Positions 3,900-6,213 of a stretch of DNA of 6,213 nt are shown here, piece after piece; the stretch's first letter is position 1, and the number at the start of each line of letters is the position of its first letter. The notes beneath the pieces were generated by a model. It searched no databases. It was not told where the DNA came from and worked only from the letters and a program-made list of their open reading frames with translations. The stretch comes from Candidatus Caenarcanales bacterium (GTDB lineage Bacteria > Cyanobacteriota > Vampirovibrionia > LMEP-6097), in NCBI GenBank assembly GCA_021299565.1, contig JAJTHA010000108.1, positions 1-6,213 on the forward strand, written 5' to 3'. The position numbers were made by a program, and so were the translations under genes.

Positions 3900-6213
3900 A
3901 TGGCAATTTTAACCAAACAAGAAAACCAAATTGAGATCAGTGGAGCACGTCAACACAATCTCAAAAATATATCCTTGCGAATCCCGAAAAATAAACTAGT
4001 TGTAATCACAGGAGTGAGCGGCTCGGGCAAAAGTTCGCTAGCTTTTGACACCATTTTTGCTGAAGGGCAAAGACGCTATGTTGAAAGTCTCTCAGCATAC
4101 GCAAGACAATTCTTAGGACAACTAGAAAAACCGGACGTAGATGAGATCAAGGGTCTGAGTCCAGCTATCTCAATCGACCAGAAATCTGCTTCTCACAATC
4201 CACGATCAACAGTTGGTACAGTTACAGAAATCTACGATCACTTAAGATTATTATATGCTCGCATAGGCACGGCTCATTGCCCTGAATGTAACACCAAAGT
4301 AGAAGCACAAAGCATAGATCAAATCATGGATCAGATCATGGCGATTGAAGAGGGAACCAAAGCTCTTGTACTCGCTCCTCTAATTCAAGGCAAAAAAGGT
4401 GAACATCACAATTTATTGTCCGCCCTCAAAGCAGAAGGCTTTTTGAGAGTCAGAGTTAACAAAACTGTATTCAATTTAGATGAAGAAATCAAACTCGAAA
4501 AAACCAAAAAACATACTATTGAATTGGTTCTAGATAGAGTAATTATCAAATCAAACTCCCGAAGCAGAATAGCAGACAGCGTTGCACTTGCTCTTAAGAA
4601 AGGGGAAGGCGTGGTCATCATCAATGACATAGATAAAAATCAAGATCATCTTTTTTCAGAACTGATGGCTTGTCCTAATGGTCATGGTAGTATCCCAGAA
4701 TTAGACCCCAAACACTTCAGTTTCAATAGTCCACATGGAGCCTGCCAAAGCTGTTCAGGCATTGGGGTAGAATCTGAATTCAGTGAAGATCTTGTAATCC
4801 CTGACAAAAACCTCAGCTTAAATGAAGGCGCTATTGCCCCGTGGGCAAAAACCAAAAATCTTTATTATGAAGCTCTGCTTGAAGCTTTATCTAAGTCCCT
4901 AAAATTCTCATTGGATATTCCATACAAAGAATTACCAGAAGATATCAAAGAAATAATTCTCAGAGGCTATGATAAAGAAAGAGTAATTATTGACACAAAG
5001 AAATACCCAAATCTTGGCTACTCTAGTTACAAAGTTTATTACGAAGGGGTTCTAGAGCAGTTATCAAGGCGCTATAAAGAATCTGGTTCAGAAAGCTGGA
5101 AACATGATGTCGAGCAGTTCATGATAGAGAAAGAATGCCCTTCCTGCAATGGAGCGAGATTATCCCCAGCCACTCTTGCTGTTACTATCGCTGATCTAAA
5201 CATCTTTGCTGTCTGCAGAATGTCAATTGAGAAACTAGAAAAGTTTTTTGACACACTCGAGTTTCATCTAAATGCTTTTCAAAAACAAATAGCTCATCAA
5301 GTACTAATCGAGATCAAAGCAAGACTTAAATTCTTGCAAGATGTTGGTCTTGGTTATTTAAGCTTGAACCGCAGTGCTAAAACTCTTTCTGGAGGAGAGT
5401 TTCAAAGAATAAGACTAGCTTCACAAATAGGCTCGAGTCTGACTGGCGTATTGTATGTTCTCGATGAACCTTCAATTGGTTTGCATCAAAGAGATAATGA
5501 TCGTTTGCTTTCTACACTATATAAACTAAGAGATTTGGGCAACACTGTAATAGTAGTCGAACATGATGAAGATACTATGATCAAGTCGGACTATATCATT
5601 GATATAGGACCCAAAGCAGGTGTGCATGGTGGAGAAGTTGTAGCCCATGGAAGCATAGACGATATCATTGCCTCAAAAAAATCCATCACTGGCAAATACC
5701 TAAGTAAAGAACTCTCAATTTCTATTCCTACAAATCGTCGCAAGGGCAATGGTGAATTCATCGAGATTAAAAATGCCAGAAAAAACAATCTCAAAAATCT
5801 GGATATCAAAATTCCACTTGGCAAATTTGTTGCAATAACTGGAGTAAGTGGTTCTGGGAAAAGCACTTTAATAAATGACATCTTAAAACCTGCTCTCATG
5901 CATCACTTAGGTTACAAATGCCCCTTCCCTACTGGAGTTGATAAAGTTATTGGTCATGAGCATTTAGACAAAATTATTGTCATAGACCAAAGCCCTATAG
6001 GAAGAACTCCTCGATCAAACCCTGCAACTTATGTGGGAGTTTTTGATCCAATCAGGCAAGTATTTGCTCAAACCAGTGAAGCCAAAGCTCGGGGTTATGA
6101 TCCAGGAAGATTTAGCTTCAATGTCAAAGGTGGACGTTGCGAATCTTGTCAGGGTGCTGGCATTGTAGAAATTGAAATGAATTTTTTGCCTTCTGTTTTT
6201 GTTAAATGTGAGG
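3900..6213 (+). CDS. uvrA: Excinuclease ABC subunit A, N-terminal ~771 residues (truncated by right window edge)
   Basis: UvrA is the cytosolic damage-recognition ATPase of nucleotide excision repair; as a dimer it loads UvrB on lesions. The frame is open from ATG 3900 to the edge, 771 of about 940 usual codons. Visible in order: GARQHNLKNI (15-24); Walker A of the first ATPase, GVSGSGKS (38-45); the conserved EGQRRYVESLSAYARQFL block (from about 57); the NPRSTVGTVTEIYD block (near 100-115); CPEC (127-130); a zinc module with C258, H262 (ACPNGH) and C282/C285; the YEGV...RRY segment and a CPSC pair; ABC signature LSGGE (496-500); Walker B VLDEPSIGLH (D522, E523); switch His H555; second Walker A GVSGSGKST (648-656); and the C-terminal zinc finger with C747, C750 and C770, cut after C770. 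The second signature and Walker B lie outside the window. ATG 3900 gives the normal distance to Walker A, but no SD is visible. It follows the 371-aa gene by 14 nt. Confidence 0.98.
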   Translation, partial: MAILTKQENQIEISGARQHNLKNISLRIPKNKLVVITGVSGSGKSSLAFDTIFAEGQRRYVESLSAYARQFLGQLEKPDVDEIKGLSPAISIDQKSASHNPRSTVGTVTEIYDHLRLLYARIGTAHCPECNTKVEAQSIDQIMDQIMAIEEGTKALVLAPLIQGKKGEHHNLLSALKAEGFLRVRVNKTVFNLDEEIKLEKTKKHTIELVLDRVIIKSNSRSRIADSVALALKKGEGVVIINDIDKNQDHLFSELMACPNGHGSIPELDPKHFSFNSPHGACQSCSGIGVESEFSEDLVIPDKNLSLNEGAIAPWAKTKNLYYEALLEALSKSLKFSLDIPYKELPEDIKEIILRGYDKERVIIDTKKYPNLGYSSYKVYYEGVLEQLSRRYKESGSESWKHDVEQFMIEKECPSCNGARLSPATLAVTIADLNIFAVCRMSIEKLEKFFDTLEFHLNAFQKQIAHQVLIEIKARLKFLQDVGLGYLSLNRSAKTLSGGEFQRIRLASQIGSSLTGVLYVLDEPSIGLHQRDNDRLLSTLYKLRDLGNTVIVVEHDEDTMIKSDYIIDIGPKAGVHGGEVVAHGSIDDIIASKKSITGKYLSKELSISIPTNRRKGNGEFIEIKNARKNNLKNLDIKIPLGKFVAITGVSGSGKSTLINDILKPALMHHLGYKCPFPTGVDKVIGHEHLDKIIVIDQSPIGRTPRSNPATYVGVFDPIRQVFAQTSEAKARGYDPGRFSFNVKGGRCESCQGAGIVEIEMNFLPSVFVKCE

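Noticed and set aside
4406..5899. Minus-strand open frames at 4406-4630, 5072-5254 and 5591-5899
   Set aside because: All lie inside uvrA on the opposite strand; uvrA has continuous family motifs through these regions.

Overview
This AT-rich bacterial window has short intergenic gaps. It looks like ordinary chromosome: I see no transposase, integrase, CRISPR array, tRNA or rRNA. Two gene sets are recognisable, a methionine-salvage cluster (mtnB-mtnD-mtnC, minus strand) and the first ~771 codons of the excision-repair gene uvrA (plus strand, cut by the right edge). The lineage cannot be fixed from this sequence. Low GC, several starts without a Shine-Dalgarno (SD) and the general look of UvrA and MtnB would fit a cyanobacteria-related (for example Melainabacteria-like) or another low-GC Gram-negative lineage, but this is a weak inference.

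Layout, left to right. (1) 1-282, minus: 5' part of an unrecognised gene that runs off the left edge. (2) 283-440: divergent intergenic region with two perfect palindromes, a TTAAC/GTTAA dyad and a small GC-rich island. (3) 441-710, plus: unrecognised 89-aa ORF, convergent with mtnC and only 5 nt from its stop. (4) 716-2633, minus: mtnB, mtnD and mtnC, transcribed in that order. The mtnB stop abuts the mtnD start, and mtnD overlaps mtnC by 8 nt when the ATG at 1441 is used for mtnC. (5) 2634-2769: divergent control region between mtnB and the rightward genes, with nested inverted repeats, an extended -10, an SD that fixes a TTG start, and a LexA-like dyad. (6) 2770-3885, plus: unrecognised 371-aa protein with a polar N-terminus and a hydrophobic, glycine-rich body. 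(7) 3900-6213, plus: uvrA, 14 nt downstream and probably cotranscribed.

Functionally, MtnB, MtnC and MtnD catalyse three consecutive late steps of the methionine salvage pathway, turning methylthioribulose-1-phosphate into the 2-keto precursor of methionine. The upstream enzymes (MtnN/MtnP, MtnK, MtnA) are not here. UvrA is the damage-sensing ATPase of UvrABC repair. The most interesting leads are the unknown 371-aa protein that appears to share a transcript with uvrA, and the divergent region 2634-2769, which holds a possible SOS operator on one side and a possible hairpin/short-ORF leader for the mtn operon on the other. I found no clear evidence of a wholly new system.
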